DNA from: JBBQVS01 sp038211295
Lineage (GTDB): Bacteria; Chloroflexota; Ktedonobacteria; Ktedonobacterales; Ktedonobacteraceae
DNA: 57,044 nucleotides
Assembly (NCBI GenBank): GCA_038211295.1
Contig: JBBQVS010000017.1
Coordinates: 1-57,044 of the forward strand
Reading direction: 5' to 3'
In this document: positions 42,148-50,661 of the stretch, one piece after another
Layout of the letters: each line of letters starts with the position of its first letter
How positions within the stretch are numbered: position 1 is the stretch's first letter
Translations under genes and position numbers: made by a program
Notes under the pieces: generated by a model
What the model saw: the letters and a program-made list of their open reading frames with translations, nothing else
Database searches by the model: none
What the model was told of the DNA's origin: nothing

Positions 42148-42996
42148 TTATTTTTTCGCGGTCACATATGCGACACCCGCGACTGCTGGCCCACTATATG
42201 TTCCAATAACCGCCCCGATTTTGTAGTGCCGCATCTCGCCCCCATAGACAGGTTTTAGCACATCCGAGAGCTGTTGCCCAACTGGCGCGTCTGATTCCAC
42301 AATCGTGGCACCTTCGAGCGGGCCAGCCTCGGCGATGAGCTGCGCGATACGTGCGAACGCTTTTGTGCGCGTGCGGGGCCGCTCTATCGGCACCACAACG
42401 CCTTCTTTGAACGAGAGAATTGGTTTGATGCTGAGAATGTTTCCGACCAGTGCTGACGCCGCGCCGATGCGCCCGCCGCGACTCAGGTATTCCAGTGTGT
42501 CCAGCGCGAACAGAATGTGAGTACGGGCAAGACGGTCAATCGCGTTCGCTTTTATTTCCGCCAGCGACATGCCTTGCTTCGCCTCTTCCACCGCCTTCAT
42601 GACGCTGTAGCCAATCCCAACGCTGACACTTTTCGAGTCGATGAGTTCAATCGGGACTCTTTTATACTCTTCCGGCAGAGCATCACGGGCGGTGGACGCG
42701 GACTGATAGGTGCCGCTAAGCTTTGAGGTCAGCAGAATAGCGACGATGCTCTCGGCACCCTCGTCGATCAGTCGTATAAACGCCTCTTGAAACGCGCCGG
42801 GTGCGGGTTGCGAGGTTTTAGGAAGTGCTTTACTGGTCTGGAGTTTCTGGAAAAAGCCCGCGCTATCCAACTCTACGCCATCCAGAAATGCATCTTCCCC
42901 AAAAAATACGGTGAGTGGCACAATTGTTATGCCCAGTGACTGCGCCAACGCTGGCGGGATGTCTGCGGTACTATCGGTAAGTATACGAACTGCCAT
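42148..42996 (-). CDS. DegV family fatty-acid-binding protein (FakB-like)
   Basis: A 282-residue DegV protein; these bind a fatty acid and, with a DAK2-type kinase, phosphorylate exogenous fatty acids (FakB). Signatures: TDSTADIPPALAQ at 6-18, PKTSQPAPGAFQEAF, LTSKLSGTYQSAS and the C-terminal GAVIGTYSGPAVAGVAYV. I start at ATG 42996. It is 104 bases downstream of the DAK2 gene on the same strand, so the pair is likely a fatty-acid kinase module. Confidence 0.94.
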   Translation of the reverse strand: MAVRILTDSTADIPPALAQSLGITIVPLTVFFGEDAFLDGVELDSAGFFQKLQTSKALPKTSQPAPGAFQEAFIRLIDEGAESIVAILLTSKLSGTYQSASTARDALPEEYKRVPIELIDSKSVSVGIGYSVMKAVEEAKQGMSLAEIKANAIDRLARTHILFALDTLEYLSRGGRIGAASALVGNILSIKPILSFKEGVVVPIERPRTRTKAFARIAQLIAEAGPLEGATIVESDAPVGQQLSDVLKPVYGGEMRHYKIGAVIGTYSGPAVAGVAYVTAKK

Positions 42997-43100
42997 GACC
43001 AAGTTGCTCCTCTAATGCGGTTTGTGTGTGCGACATCGACGTGCTAGCAACGCGGCCTCTGTGTAGAGTGAGTTGGTAGCGTGAGTGTCGGACAGTAGGC

Positions 43101-44828
43101 TCATTCTGCCGAAACGATGTAGGCGTAGTACGGTTGCCCACCGTTGACGACTTCGATTTCAAGATGTGAATATTGTTGCTTGATGCGTTGCGCGGTCTGT
43201 TGCGCTTCTGTGAGCGTGATGTCTTCTCCGTAGTACAGCGTGACTATCTCGTAGCTATCTATACTCATGCGGTGGAGTGTATCATAAATGACGCGCTCCA
43301 TGTTTTGGCCCGCGATGGTAAGATTGCCGTTAATCAATCCGATGTAATCGCCCTCGCGCACACGCACACCGCCGATCTGCACGGTTCGCACGGCGGTAGT
43401 GATTTCTGCGGTCTGGATGTGTTGCGCCGCCTCAGTCATGGCTTGACAGTTTGTGGGGAAGTCTGCGTCATAGTTGAAGCTCAAGAGAGCGGCGATACCC
43501 TGTGGTAACGTGTCGCTTGGCACAACGTAGACCTCTTTGTGCGAGAGACTCACGACCTGTTGTGCGCTAAGAATGACATTGCCGTTATTTGGCAGGATAA
43601 TTACATGCTCTGTAGGCGTAGCATCGACGGCGGCTAGCAATTCCGCGATGCTGGGGTTCATTGTCTGTCCACCGGAGACAAGCGCGTTAACGCCCAGTTC
43701 TCGATACACCTGTTCAAAGCCTGTGCCGGAAACAACGGCGACAGTCGCGGTATGTGAGACTTGCGTCTCTTCTCGCGCGTCGTCGGCATGTTCGGCCTTG
43801 CTTGCCGCTTCGTAGCTGAGGCTTTGTGCTTGCAGGTTCTCGATATTGATATCCATAAGACTACCGAGGCTAACGCCGTAATCGAGCATTTTGCCGGGTG
43901 CTGCCGTGTGTGTGTGAACTTTGAGCAAGCTTTCGTCTCCCGCGACGACGGTTGAGACGCCGCCCATGTCAATGATTGTTTGTCGGATGCTCTCGATGTC
44001 TAGATGCTTGCCGTACAATAGGAAAACGACCTCATAGCCAAATTCCTCTTCGACGGTAACGCGCCCTTTCTTAAAATGTTCCTCGGACGCGGTTTGCGTG
44101 GGAGCGTCGGGTAGAGTGCTGGTGGACATGCTGTCGCCCGCTTCGCCGCGGATATAACGCCAGATGCCCTCTAGGATGGTGCAGAAGCCCTGACCACCAG
44201 AATCGACCACGCCGGCTTCTTTGAGCGTGGGCAACAGATCGGGTGTTCGCGCCACCGACTGACGGGCCGCGAGTACCGCTTCCTGCATCAGTGCGACAAG
44301 GTCATCGCCACGTTCCGCGCTCTGCTTCGCGGCCTCCGCCGTTTCGCGTACTACCGTGAGAATGGTTCCCTCGACGGGCCTGATAACGGCGCGATAGGCC
44401 ATACGCGAGGCTTCTTGAAAGGCGTTGGCAAGGTCGGTTGCGGTGAAGGTGCTTTTCTTGTCGAGACCCTGGGCCAGGCCGCGGAGAATTTGTGAGAGGA
44501 TGACGCCGGAATTACCACGCGCCCCCAGCAACGCACTGTGCGCGATTTTCGCGGCGACGGTGCCGGCGAGCAACTCCGTGCTGGTTTTGATGTCGCGCAC
44601 GGCGGCTTGCATGGTCGTGGACATATTCGAGCCGGTGTCGCCATCCGGTACGGGAAATACGTTTAGAGCGTTGATAGCTTCACGGTGTTCCTCTAGCCAG
44701 TCTGCTCCGGCGAGCATGGCCTTGCGAAGGTCCTGTCCGTCAAAAACACTGATCCGTCGAGGTCGATGCCGTACTGCCGCCCCCACGACTGCGGTCGGTT
44801 CGGTGGGGCGTGCTGATTGTTCCTGCAT
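43101..44828 (-). CDS. DAK2-domain fatty acid kinase-like protein (YloV/FakA)
   Basis: A 575-residue protein. The DhaL-like ATP-binding domain shows NVFPVPDGDTGSNMSTTM (58-75) and GARGNSGVILSQILRG, with DSGGQGF near 210. A middle domain and a C-terminal DegV-like segment follow, as in FakA and YloV. It probably transfers phosphate from ATP to a fatty acid held by a DegV partner, here encoded next to it. It follows the Asp23-family gene by 14 bases, which matches the B. subtilis yloU-yloV order. Confidence 0.93.
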   Translation of the reverse strand: MQEQSARPTEPTAVVGAAVRHRPRRISVFDGQDLRKAMLAGADWLEEHREAINALNVFPVPDGDTGSNMSTTMQAAVRDIKTSTELLAGTVAAKIAHSALLGARGNSGVILSQILRGLAQGLDKKSTFTATDLANAFQEASRMAYRAVIRPVEGTILTVVRETAEAAKQSAERGDDLVALMQEAVLAARQSVARTPDLLPTLKEAGVVDSGGQGFCTILEGIWRYIRGEAGDSMSTSTLPDAPTQTASEEHFKKGRVTVEEEFGYEVVFLLYGKHLDIESIRQTIIDMGGVSTVVAGDESLLKVHTHTAAPGKMLDYGVSLGSLMDINIENLQAQSLSYEAASKAEHADDAREETQVSHTATVAVVSGTGFEQVYRELGVNALVSGGQTMNPSIAELLAAVDATPTEHVIILPNNGNVILSAQQVVSLSHKEVYVVPSDTLPQGIAALLSFNYDADFPTNCQAMTEAAQHIQTAEITTAVRTVQIGGVRVREGDYIGLINGNLTIAGQNMERVIYDTLHRMSIDSYEIVTLYYGEDITLTEAQQTAQRIKQQYSHLEIEVVNGGQPYYAYIVSAE

Positions 44829-44842
44829 GATTGCTCCCTGTG

Positions 44843-45223
44843 TTACTTCTTTTCCTGTCTCAAGCCCTGCACATTCACGTTGACCTGTGCTACGGGGACG
44901 CCTAACATCTTTTCCGTCGAGAATTTAACGCTACTCATGATGTTGTGCGCGATCTCCGATATCCGTAGTCCATACTCCAGGACAACATAGACCTCAATCG
45001 TAATCTGGTCATTGACGGGCCGCACCTCTACGCCTTGATTGCCCTGCCCGTCCAGCAACAGAATCGCTTGCCCATTACGCAGGCGTGGGGACGCGAGGCC
45101 CACAACGCCATAGCACTCATAGATCGCCTGGACCGCGATACTATGAATAGCATTTGGCAAGACTTCTATCTTCCCCAGGGGACGTACTCCATGCTGTGGT
45201 TGAATCGCAGACGACTTTGCCAT
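44843..45223 (-). CDS. Asp23/Gls24 family (YloU-like) protein
   Basis: A 126-residue Asp23-family protein: GKIEVLPNAIHSIAVQAIYECYGVVGL, then ITIEVYVVLEYGLRISEIAHNIMSSVKF and a C-terminal VAQVNVNVQGL. Members sit at the membrane and affect envelope stress. I start at ATG 45223; longer in-frame starts would run into the palindromic repeat. First gene of the Asp23-DAK2-DegV set and divergent from rpmB, as in Bacillus. Confidence 0.9.
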   Translation of the reverse strand: MAKSSAIQPQHGVRPLGKIEVLPNAIHSIAVQAIYECYGVVGLASPRLRNGQAILLLDGQGNQGVEVRPVNDQITIEVYVVLEYGLRISEIAHNIMSSVKFSTEKMLGVPVAQVNVNVQGLRQEKK

Positions 45224-45450
45224 GACATGTTTCTCAACTTCTTTGTTTCTCTGGTTGTTCCACTCTTGCCAAATTGCCCGGTATGCGTTATACTCGCACA
45301 AACGAGGTAGCATGTGTATCGGGTCATGGGTATTGGCATAATGTCGGGTTATTATCTGAGATTGAAAATACCACAGGCCCTGCTGATAGTCAAGTAAACC
45401 GTGCGAAGCGATGCAAGGCTTTCCAAAAAGACCGCCAAAAGGGTTACGTT

Positions 45451-45570
45451 GAACTGAGCATGACAGGGCAAACTCTGTCACTTCTATAGAAGACGAACCC
45501 GCGTGACAAAGCCACGCACCTCAGCATTGTACAGGAGTGGTGGCAGGGTTTGCCCTGTCATGCTCAGTTC
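45451..45570. repeat. Dispersed palindromic repeat, copy 6 (perfect terminal inverted repeats)
   Basis: A 120-base element with perfect 22-base terminal inverted repeats (45451-45472 and 45549-45570; arm begins GAACTGAGCATGACAGGGCA). An inner hairpin GCGTG/CACGC sits in the centre. It fills the divergent gap between the Asp23 and rpmB genes. Remaining bases of 45224-45612 show no gene. Confidence 0.9.
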
Positions 45571-45612
45571 ATCATGGTAATTTAGCATCCATTCATAGGA
45601 AGGAAAAACAAA

Positions 45613-45810
45613 ATGGCAGCAGGTCGTTGTGAAATTTGCGAGCGCAAGCCACTATATGGCAACAATGTGCCACACTCGCAGCACCGCACACGTCGTCGCT
45701 TCATCTTAAACGTGCAGCATCGCCGCATCGAAGTTAATGGAACACACAAAACCGTGAACATCTGCACGCGCTGTATGCGTACCATGAACAAAATCCCTAA
45801 AGAGCGATAA
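45613..45810 (+). CDS. rpmB: 50S ribosomal protein L28
   Basis: A 65-residue L28 of the large subunit: MAAGRCEICERKPLYGNNVPHS, then HRTRRRFILNVQ and a C-terminal CTRCMRT. The CEIC and CTRC pairs form a zinc site, so this is the zinc-binding form. AGGAAGG precedes the ATG. It faces away from the Asp23-DAK2-DegV genes across a repeat element. Confidence 0.96.
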   Translation: MAAGRCEICERKPLYGNNVPHSQHRTRRRFILNVQHRRIEVNGTHKTVNICTRCMRTMNKIPKER

Positions 45811-45834
45811 GCAAAAGGGAGCGCGAGGGAAATG

Positions 45835-46030
45835 GGGGGCAAGCCTGCATGATGGGGGTGATGGGCGCATGATGGGGGCAAGCCTGCATGATGGGGGCGA
45901 TGGGCGCATGATGGGGGCAAGCCCCGTCACTACTATACGACGTGTTTCGCCGCTTACGCGGCTCTTACATACCGCGACTTCGGTGTATAGTAGTGACGGG
46001 GCTTGCCCCCATCATGCAGGCTTGCACCAC
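45835..46030. repeat. Dispersed palindromic repeat, copy 7, with 39-base tandem duplication
   Basis: Two near-identical 39-base units (45835-45873, 45874-45912) of the GGGGGCAAGCCTGCATGAT type lead into a left half and, around 45980-46026, its mirror copy (GTAGTGACGGGGCTTGCCCC, then CATCATGCAGGCTTGCA). The longest copy in the window. More degraded CATCATGCGCC pieces run to about 46090. No gene lies in 45811-46102. Confidence 0.88.
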
Positions 46031-46102
46031 GTCATGAACCCCTTGCACCACATCATGCGCCCATCACTCCCGCCATGCGCTTGCACTCCCTTTTCCCTCT
46101 TG

Positions 46103-47281
46103 CTACACCTGTTGTGCTTGCACTACGGCTATTTTTTGCCGCGCTTCAAACCGTGTGCGTAGCTGTCCACAGGCGGCGTCGATATCATCGCCCCGTTCCG
46201 CGCGGACGCTGTTGCTGATGCTGTGCTCGAATAATGCATTGCGGAAGGCGCGGATGGCTTCGGGGCCAGGGGTACGAAAGCTCGCGGTAGTGGCGTTGAC
46301 GGGAATACAATTGACGTGTGCCAACTGCTTGAGCGGTGCCAGCAAATCGGCAAGTTGGTACGCGTGAATAATCGTGTCGTTCACACCACTGAGCAGCACG
46401 TACTCGAATGTGACCTGTCGCCCCGTCGTCGCGATATACTCCTTACACGCCTCAATCAGGTCGTGCAGAGGATACTTGCGGTTAATTGGCATTGTCTGGC
46501 TACGCAACTCGTCGGTTGGCGCGTGCAGCGAAATCGCGAGGTTGACCTGCAACTGCTCCTGACTCAACTTGCGAATAGCGGGTACAAGGCCAACCGTAGA
46601 AACAGTCATGTGTCTGGCCCCCAGATTGAAACCCGCGCTACTGTTGAGGATACGCAACGCCTGTAGCACGTTGTCGTAGTTATGGAGCGGTTCGCCCATG
46701 CCCATCAACACTATATTCGTGATGTGATCGATTGGGGTACTGCCTGGTAAGCCCACCGCTCGCCAGGGAGCATCGCGCAGTTGCCGCGCGAAGTAGAGCA
46801 CTTGCGCCACGATCTCGCCCGTGCTCAAATGACGGTCAAAGCCCATCTGCCCCGTCGCGCAGAACGTGCATCCATAGGCACATCCCGCCTGACTCGATAC
46901 ACACACTGTCGCCCGTACCGTACTGTTGCCAACGGACGGATACAGCATCAGCACCGACTCGACCAGTTTGCCATCCGACAACGCAAGTAAAATCTTACGC
47001 GTGCGGTCATCTTTTGAATGCTGTTCACTCTTCACCTGCATTGGCCCAATGCTTGCCTCTTCCGCCAGACGAGTGCGGAGGGCAAGCGGAATATTGCTCA
47101 TCGCCGCGAAATCAGTGACGAGTTGCTGGAAAAGCCAGCTATAGATTTGTTTCGCGCGAAACGCTGGCTCGCCATGCTCAATCAACCACGCCTGTAGTTG
47201 TGGAAGTGAGAGCGCGAGCAAGTCGGTCTTTATTGTTGTATGTGGTGTATGCGGTGTATGCAGTATGTCTATCTGTGCCAT
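46103..47281 (-). CDS. rlmN: 23S rRNA/tRNA adenine-C2 methyltransferase RlmN
   Basis: A radical-SAM enzyme that methylates adenosine 2503 of 23S rRNA and some tRNAs. The cluster motif is C134-x3-C138-x2-C141 in GCAYGCTFCATGQMG; the two catalytic cysteines are Cys127 and Cys371 (GDDIDAACGQL), both present. Other signatures: MGMGEPLHNYDNV and STVGLVPAI, SLHAPTDELR. 392 residues is normal. I start at ATG 47281 with AAGGG 5 bases upstream. The start has a His-Thr-Pro repeat (HTPHTPHT) coded by short tandem DNA repeats. Confidence 0.97.
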   Translation of the reverse strand: MAQIDILHTPHTPHTTIKTDLLALSLPQLQAWLIEHGEPAFRAKQIYSWLFQQLVTDFAAMSNIPLALRTRLAEEASIGPMQVKSEQHSKDDRTRKILLALSDGKLVESVLMLYPSVGNSTVRATVCVSSQAGCAYGCTFCATGQMGFDRHLSTGEIVAQVLYFARQLRDAPWRAVGLPGSTPIDHITNIVLMGMGEPLHNYDNVLQALRILNSSAGFNLGARHMTVSTVGLVPAIRKLSQEQLQVNLAISLHAPTDELRSQTMPINRKYPLHDLIEACKEYIATTGRQVTFEYVLLSGVNDTIIHAYQLADLLAPLKQLAHVNCIPVNATTASFRTPGPEAIRAFRNALFEHSISNSVRAERGDDIDAACGQLRTRFEARQKIAVVQAQQV

Positions 47282-47317
47282 TGTTTCCCTTATGTCTCTG
47301 CGGTCATTGTTACGCAC

Positions 47318-47346
47318 GTAGGGGCGTAATACTATTACGCCCCTAC
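47318..47346. terminator. Perfect 14-base inverted repeat
   Basis: GTAGGGGCGTAATA and TATTACGCCCCTAC around a single base, between the FHA gene and rlmN. A near-copy, with GTAGGGGC arms, lies at 50405-50436. It may act as terminator for the FHA gene. Confidence 0.5.
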
Positions 47347-47388
47347 ATAATTTCTGTGTGCTAGTATTTTTTCAGAAAAGCAGTATCT

Positions 47389-48891
47389 TTACAACTTTTT
47401 GTAGGTGCAATTCACTTTCCCGAACTGAATTGTGTCACCATCGTTAAGCGGTGTCGCTTTGTCGGGATCGAGCCGTGTATTGTTGATGCGGGTCGCATTG
47501 GTGCTATTCAGGTCGGTAAGTGTGTAGGTGGTGCCAGTGTGTTCAAACACCGCGTGTACGCGTGAGGTCGTGTCGGCCCCCTGATGATTGCTCAGGTCAA
47601 CGCCCGGCTTCTCGCCGCCGAGGTCGTGATCGTAACGGCCCACAGTGACACTCGCACCACTAAGGGATAGAGATTTGCCATCAGCGAGCGTGAGGACGCC
47701 CCAGGGAGTCGTCGCGCTTGCGCTTGACTGCATGGATTGAACGGGTTGCGCGGCAAGCGTTGGCTGCGAAGCCGCGAGTTGCTGAGCGGAAGCTGTTGGC
47801 TGCCCCTGCGGATTCGTGGGAATATAGTATTGTGGTTTAGGCTTTGGTGGAGCGGGTGGCGTCTCTTGCCCCTGGACGTTGGACGGCATCATCGTCACGC
47901 GTGGCTGCGGCTGCACGGGCGGATTCTGCGTTACCGGTGGCACGTAAAGCGGCTCTGGTGCTGGCTTTGGTTGCGCGGCAACAGGAGGGGCCACGTATGG
48001 CTCGACTTTTGGCGCGGGCGGCATTGGCGGTGTCAAAGGTGGCGTGTACACCGGTACAATCGGTTTTGGTTGAACGGGTGGTGCTGGTGGTGACGCGGGC
48101 TGCGAGTAAAGTGGCGGCTGTTGCGGCGCGACACTACCGGCAGGCTTTATGGTCTGCTCAAAGGTCGAAGAGCCACAATTGGGGCAGAAAGAAACGCCCG
48201 CTTTTAACTCCGCATGACAGCTGGCACAGTAGACCTTCGCGGGTGTAAGCGAACGTCCGCATCCCGAACAAAAGGTATCGCCCGGCTCGTAAGGTGTGTT
48301 ACAGTTGGCGCAACGCAGCTGGGTGGGGGTAGGCTTCGCTTCCTGCGGTTGAGGTGGTGTATACACAGGTGCAGGTGGTGTATATGCCGGTGGTTGCTGT
48401 GGTGTAGGAGGCGTGTACACTGGCACTTGCCCACCATAAGCAGGATGTGGAGCATACTGGGGCGCGTATTGTGGCGGCACAGGGCCAGCTTGCACGTTCG
48501 GCTTCTGCTGACGCACGAGGCCATCTACAATATTGAGTACTTGATTGCCCAGGCTCGCCTGACGCAAAGCACCCGCGCCTGCGGTAATCGCCAGAGGCCA
48601 CAAGAAGGCAAAGCCGATGATGCCAACGGCACCAACCGCGGCTTTATCTAACCAACGTTGTTGCCCAATCGCCGCCAGCGTTCCTCCGCCTGTGCGCTGA
48701 ATGGTCAAGGAGAGAGCGGCCTGTAGACCAATCAATGCCTCAAGCTCACCCCCTTTTTTAATCTGTACTAACACCTGGTCTTTTGTGCCAATCTGCTGAG
48801 TCTGATAGCCCTGAGCGGAATAGACATTCATTAAGTCCTGTGATAATCGCTCGATATCTATTTCATCTGAGTTATAAAAGCGTGCATCCAT
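47389..48891 (-). CDS. FHA-domain protein with double zinc ribbon and Pro-rich linker
   Basis: A 500-residue protein. The first 75 residues form a small alpha/beta domain; 79-108 are hydrophobic (AAVGAVGIIGFAFLWPLAI), a possible membrane contact. A Pro/Gln/Tyr-rich linker leads to two zinc ribbons (CANC..CSGC and CASC..CPNC, near 190-240), then a second Pro-rich linker of about 150 residues and a C-terminal FHA domain (about 400-500, VTVGRYDHD, TTSRVHAVFEH, LTDLNSTNATRINN). FHA domains read phosphothreonine, so a Ser/Thr kinase is likely the partner, but none lies here. Confidence 0.85.
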   Translation of the reverse strand: MDARFYNSDEIDIERLSQDLMNVYSAQGYQTQQIGTKDQVLVQIKKGGELEALIGLQAALSLTIQRTGGGTLAAIGQQRWLDKAAVGAVGIIGFAFLWPLAITAGAGALRQASLGNQVLNIVDGLVRQQKPNVQAGPVPPQYAPQYAPHPAYGGQVPVYTPPTPQQPPAYTPPAPVYTPPQPQEAKPTPTQLRCANCNTPYEPGDTFCSGCGRSLTPAKVYCASCHAELKAGVSFCPNCGSSTFEQTIKPAGSVAPQQPPLYSQPASPPAPPVQPKPIVPVYTPPLTPPMPPAPKVEPYVAPPVAAQPKPAPEPLYVPPVTQNPPVQPQPRVTMMPSNVQGQETPPAPPKPKPQYYIPTNPQGQPTASAQQLAASQPTLAAQPVQSMQSSASATTPWGVLTLADGKSLSLSGASVTVGRYDHDLGGEKPGVDLSNHQGADTTSRVHAVFEHTGTTYTLTDLNSTNATRINNTRLDPDKATPLNDGDTIQFGKVNCTYKKL

Positions 48892-49115
48892 TCCCTGCTG
48901 TTCCCTCCGCTTTTTGTTTCGTTCAATTCATGCTTTTTTCGAGGCAGGCACACACATAGTCTTTGTGTGTACCCTGTACTCTATTCTACGTTGCTTCCGA
49001 GGCAAAGTTCAATTTATTTCCCCAAGTATACCACAGACGCATGTTTTGTGCGGCACTTTGAACGCACATGATATAATCGTACCCGATATGGCACGAAGAC
49101 GTTTTGGAGAGCAAC

Positions 49116-49721
49116 ATGGCGATACAGAAGCAAGAACACGACACGAGCGAAGAGGGCAACGATATCTCATCACGCAACACGCTGCGGTACATCATACTCG
49201 GTTTGTTGTGGACGCACCCTATGACGGGTTACGATATCAAACAGGCGTTTGAGCGTGCGCTGGCAAGTTACTGGAACGCTGGTAACAGTCAGATTTATAC
49301 AACGCTAAAGCACCTGAGTCAGGCGCGGCTCGTCGAGTCGGAAATCATTGTGCAAACAACACGGCCTAATCGCAAGGTTTATCGCCTCACTCGCGACGGA
49401 CAGGCCAAGCTCGAACAATGGCTACAGGAAGATGTACCAGAGCGTTTCACAAAAGACGACTTTCTCGCCAAACTCTTCTTCTGTGGCGAAACCTCGGACG
49501 AAACCACACTTCATCACCTGCAAGAGCACAAAGAAAGCTTACTTACACAACTCGCTCACATGGAATGGGCGCGGCAACAGTACGCGACACGCTCCACCCG
49601 CCGCCCACGCCTGCTGGAGTATCAGATGCTTGTTCGCGAATATAAAGAAGCGACTCTCCGCGCCGGACTAGAGGTAACGGAACGCGCAATCACACGGTTG
49701 ACAGCATTGAACTCAAACTAA
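49116..49721 (+). CDS. PadR-family transcriptional regulator
   Basis: A 201-residue PadR regulator. The winged helix (about 20-95) shows RYIILGLLWTHPMTGYDIKQAF, YTTLKHLSQARLVESEI and NRKVYRLTRDGQAKLEQW; the C-terminal helical domain (FLAKLFFCGETSDETTLHHL onward) dimerises. A TATAAT lies at 49072-49077, but I see no good -35. GGAG lies 7 bases before ATG 49116; the in-frame TTG four codons earlier is unlikely. The ligand is unknown. Confidence 0.92.
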   Translation: MAIQKQEHDTSEEGNDISSRNTLRYIILGLLWTHPMTGYDIKQAFERALASYWNAGNSQIYTTLKHLSQARLVESEIIVQTTRPNRKVYRLTRDGQAKLEQWLQEDVPERFTKDDFLAKLFFCGETSDETTLHHLQEHKESLLTQLAHMEWARQQYATRSTRRPRLLEYQMLVREYKEATLRAGLEVTERAITRLTALNSN

Positions 49722-49797
49722 CTTGTAAAATGGCTAGGTGAGTAGGGTGGAGGCATGGAGCAGGCATGGCGCGGGCATGACATGGCCGACATGGGGG

Positions 49798-49851
49798 CAT
49801 GGCGCGGGCAAGCCGCGCCACTACTATACTACGGTTCGCGGCTTGCGCCAT
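49798..49851. repeat. Dispersed palindromic repeat, copy 8
   Basis: ATGGCGCGGGCAAGCCGCGC then CACTACTATACTAC, followed by a diverged inverted half GCGGCTTGCGCC. The palindrome arms have changed together (GCGCGGGCAAGCCGCGC), which keeps the pairing. The surrounding 49722-50008 shows no gene. Confidence 0.8.
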
Positions 49852-50008
49852 TTGTCCCGCCGCGCTCCCTGCTGAATGGAATAAAATACCTTCTTTTCCT
49901 GTTGTAGTGAATATGTGTGAGGTACTTATACGTATCAATTACTGCTATTAACATCTCGTCACAGGCGAAGAGGGGCGATGCTCTTCATATGAATGCTAAG
50001 GAGTGCTT

Positions 50009-50398
50009 ATGGTCAATAACGGTTACTGGAGACTTATAGGGCGCGGACTGTTGTTGCGCTGCCCCGTTTGTGGACAGGGTAAGCTCTTCAGACGCTGGTT
50101 CACAATGTACGACAGGTGTCCCATCTGCAATTTTCGCTTTGAACGCGAAGATGGGTACTTTACAGGTGCAATGGCGATCAACCTTGTTATAAGCGAATTA
50201 CTGGTAGCGGTGGCAATTGTGCCATTTGCCGCGATGTCGGGCCTTAACCCCGCGATTCCCTTCTGGCCCATCATGCTGGCAGGTTTGCCCCTACCAATTA
50301 TGTTACCGCTCATCTTTTTTCGTCACAGTCGCGCTCTGTGGATGAGCGTCGATCACTGGTGGAATCCACCGAACTATCGCCCACCGCAAGGAATATAA
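50009..50398 (+). CDS. DUF983 family membrane protein
   Basis: A 129-residue DUF983 protein: an N-terminal zinc ribbon CPVC...CPIC (about 18-42) and two transmembrane helices (about 58-80 and 86-108). The typical GYFTGAMAINL precedes the first helix. AAGGAG lies 5 bases before ATG 50009. Family function unknown. Confidence 0.88.
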   Translation: MVNNGYWRLIGRGLLLRCPVCGQGKLFRRWFTMYDRCPICNFRFEREDGYFTGAMAINLVISELLVAVAIVPFAAMSGLNPAIPFWPIMLAGLPLPIMLPLIFFRHSRALWMSVDHWWNPPNYRPPQGI

Positions 50399-50404
50399 CG
50401 AGAG

Positions 50405-50436
50405 TTGTAGGGGCATCGTTTATGACGCCTCTACAA
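50405..50436. repeat. Inverted repeat after the DUF983 gene
   Basis: TTGTAGGGGCATC and GACGCCTCTACAA pair with two mismatches of the G-T kind. The arms resemble the perfect repeat at 47318-47346. A second dyad, ACTCTCA/TGAGAGT, lies at 50562-50586, in the rnj leader. Confidence 0.5.
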
Positions 50437-50661
50437 AACCTGGTTTTCGCTTGTATTTTGCGGCCTTGTGTGCTACACTGAGTGCAGGACCATATAGCTT
50501 TATTTTTATTTCATTAAGATATACAAGCATAGACATAAGAGCATCTTTTTATTTGACTTTTACTCTCATTTGGCGGAAGTGAGAGTGGAGATAAATGCTT
50601 TTTTTAATAGAGTTTCTAGCTATGTTACACATACATGTGTAGCTTGGAGGTCCTTTTTACC

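Noticed and set aside
45224..45481. N-terminal extension of the Asp23-family protein
   Set aside because: It enters repeat copy 6 and has no family similarity.
45835..46030. CRISPR array at the tandem repeats of copy 7
   Set aside because: Units are directly adjacent without spacers, and no cas gene is in the window.
49690..49938. 82-codon minus-strand frame over repeat copy 8
   Set aside because: Ala/Met/Pro-rich translation of the repeat and its flanks; no ribosome site.
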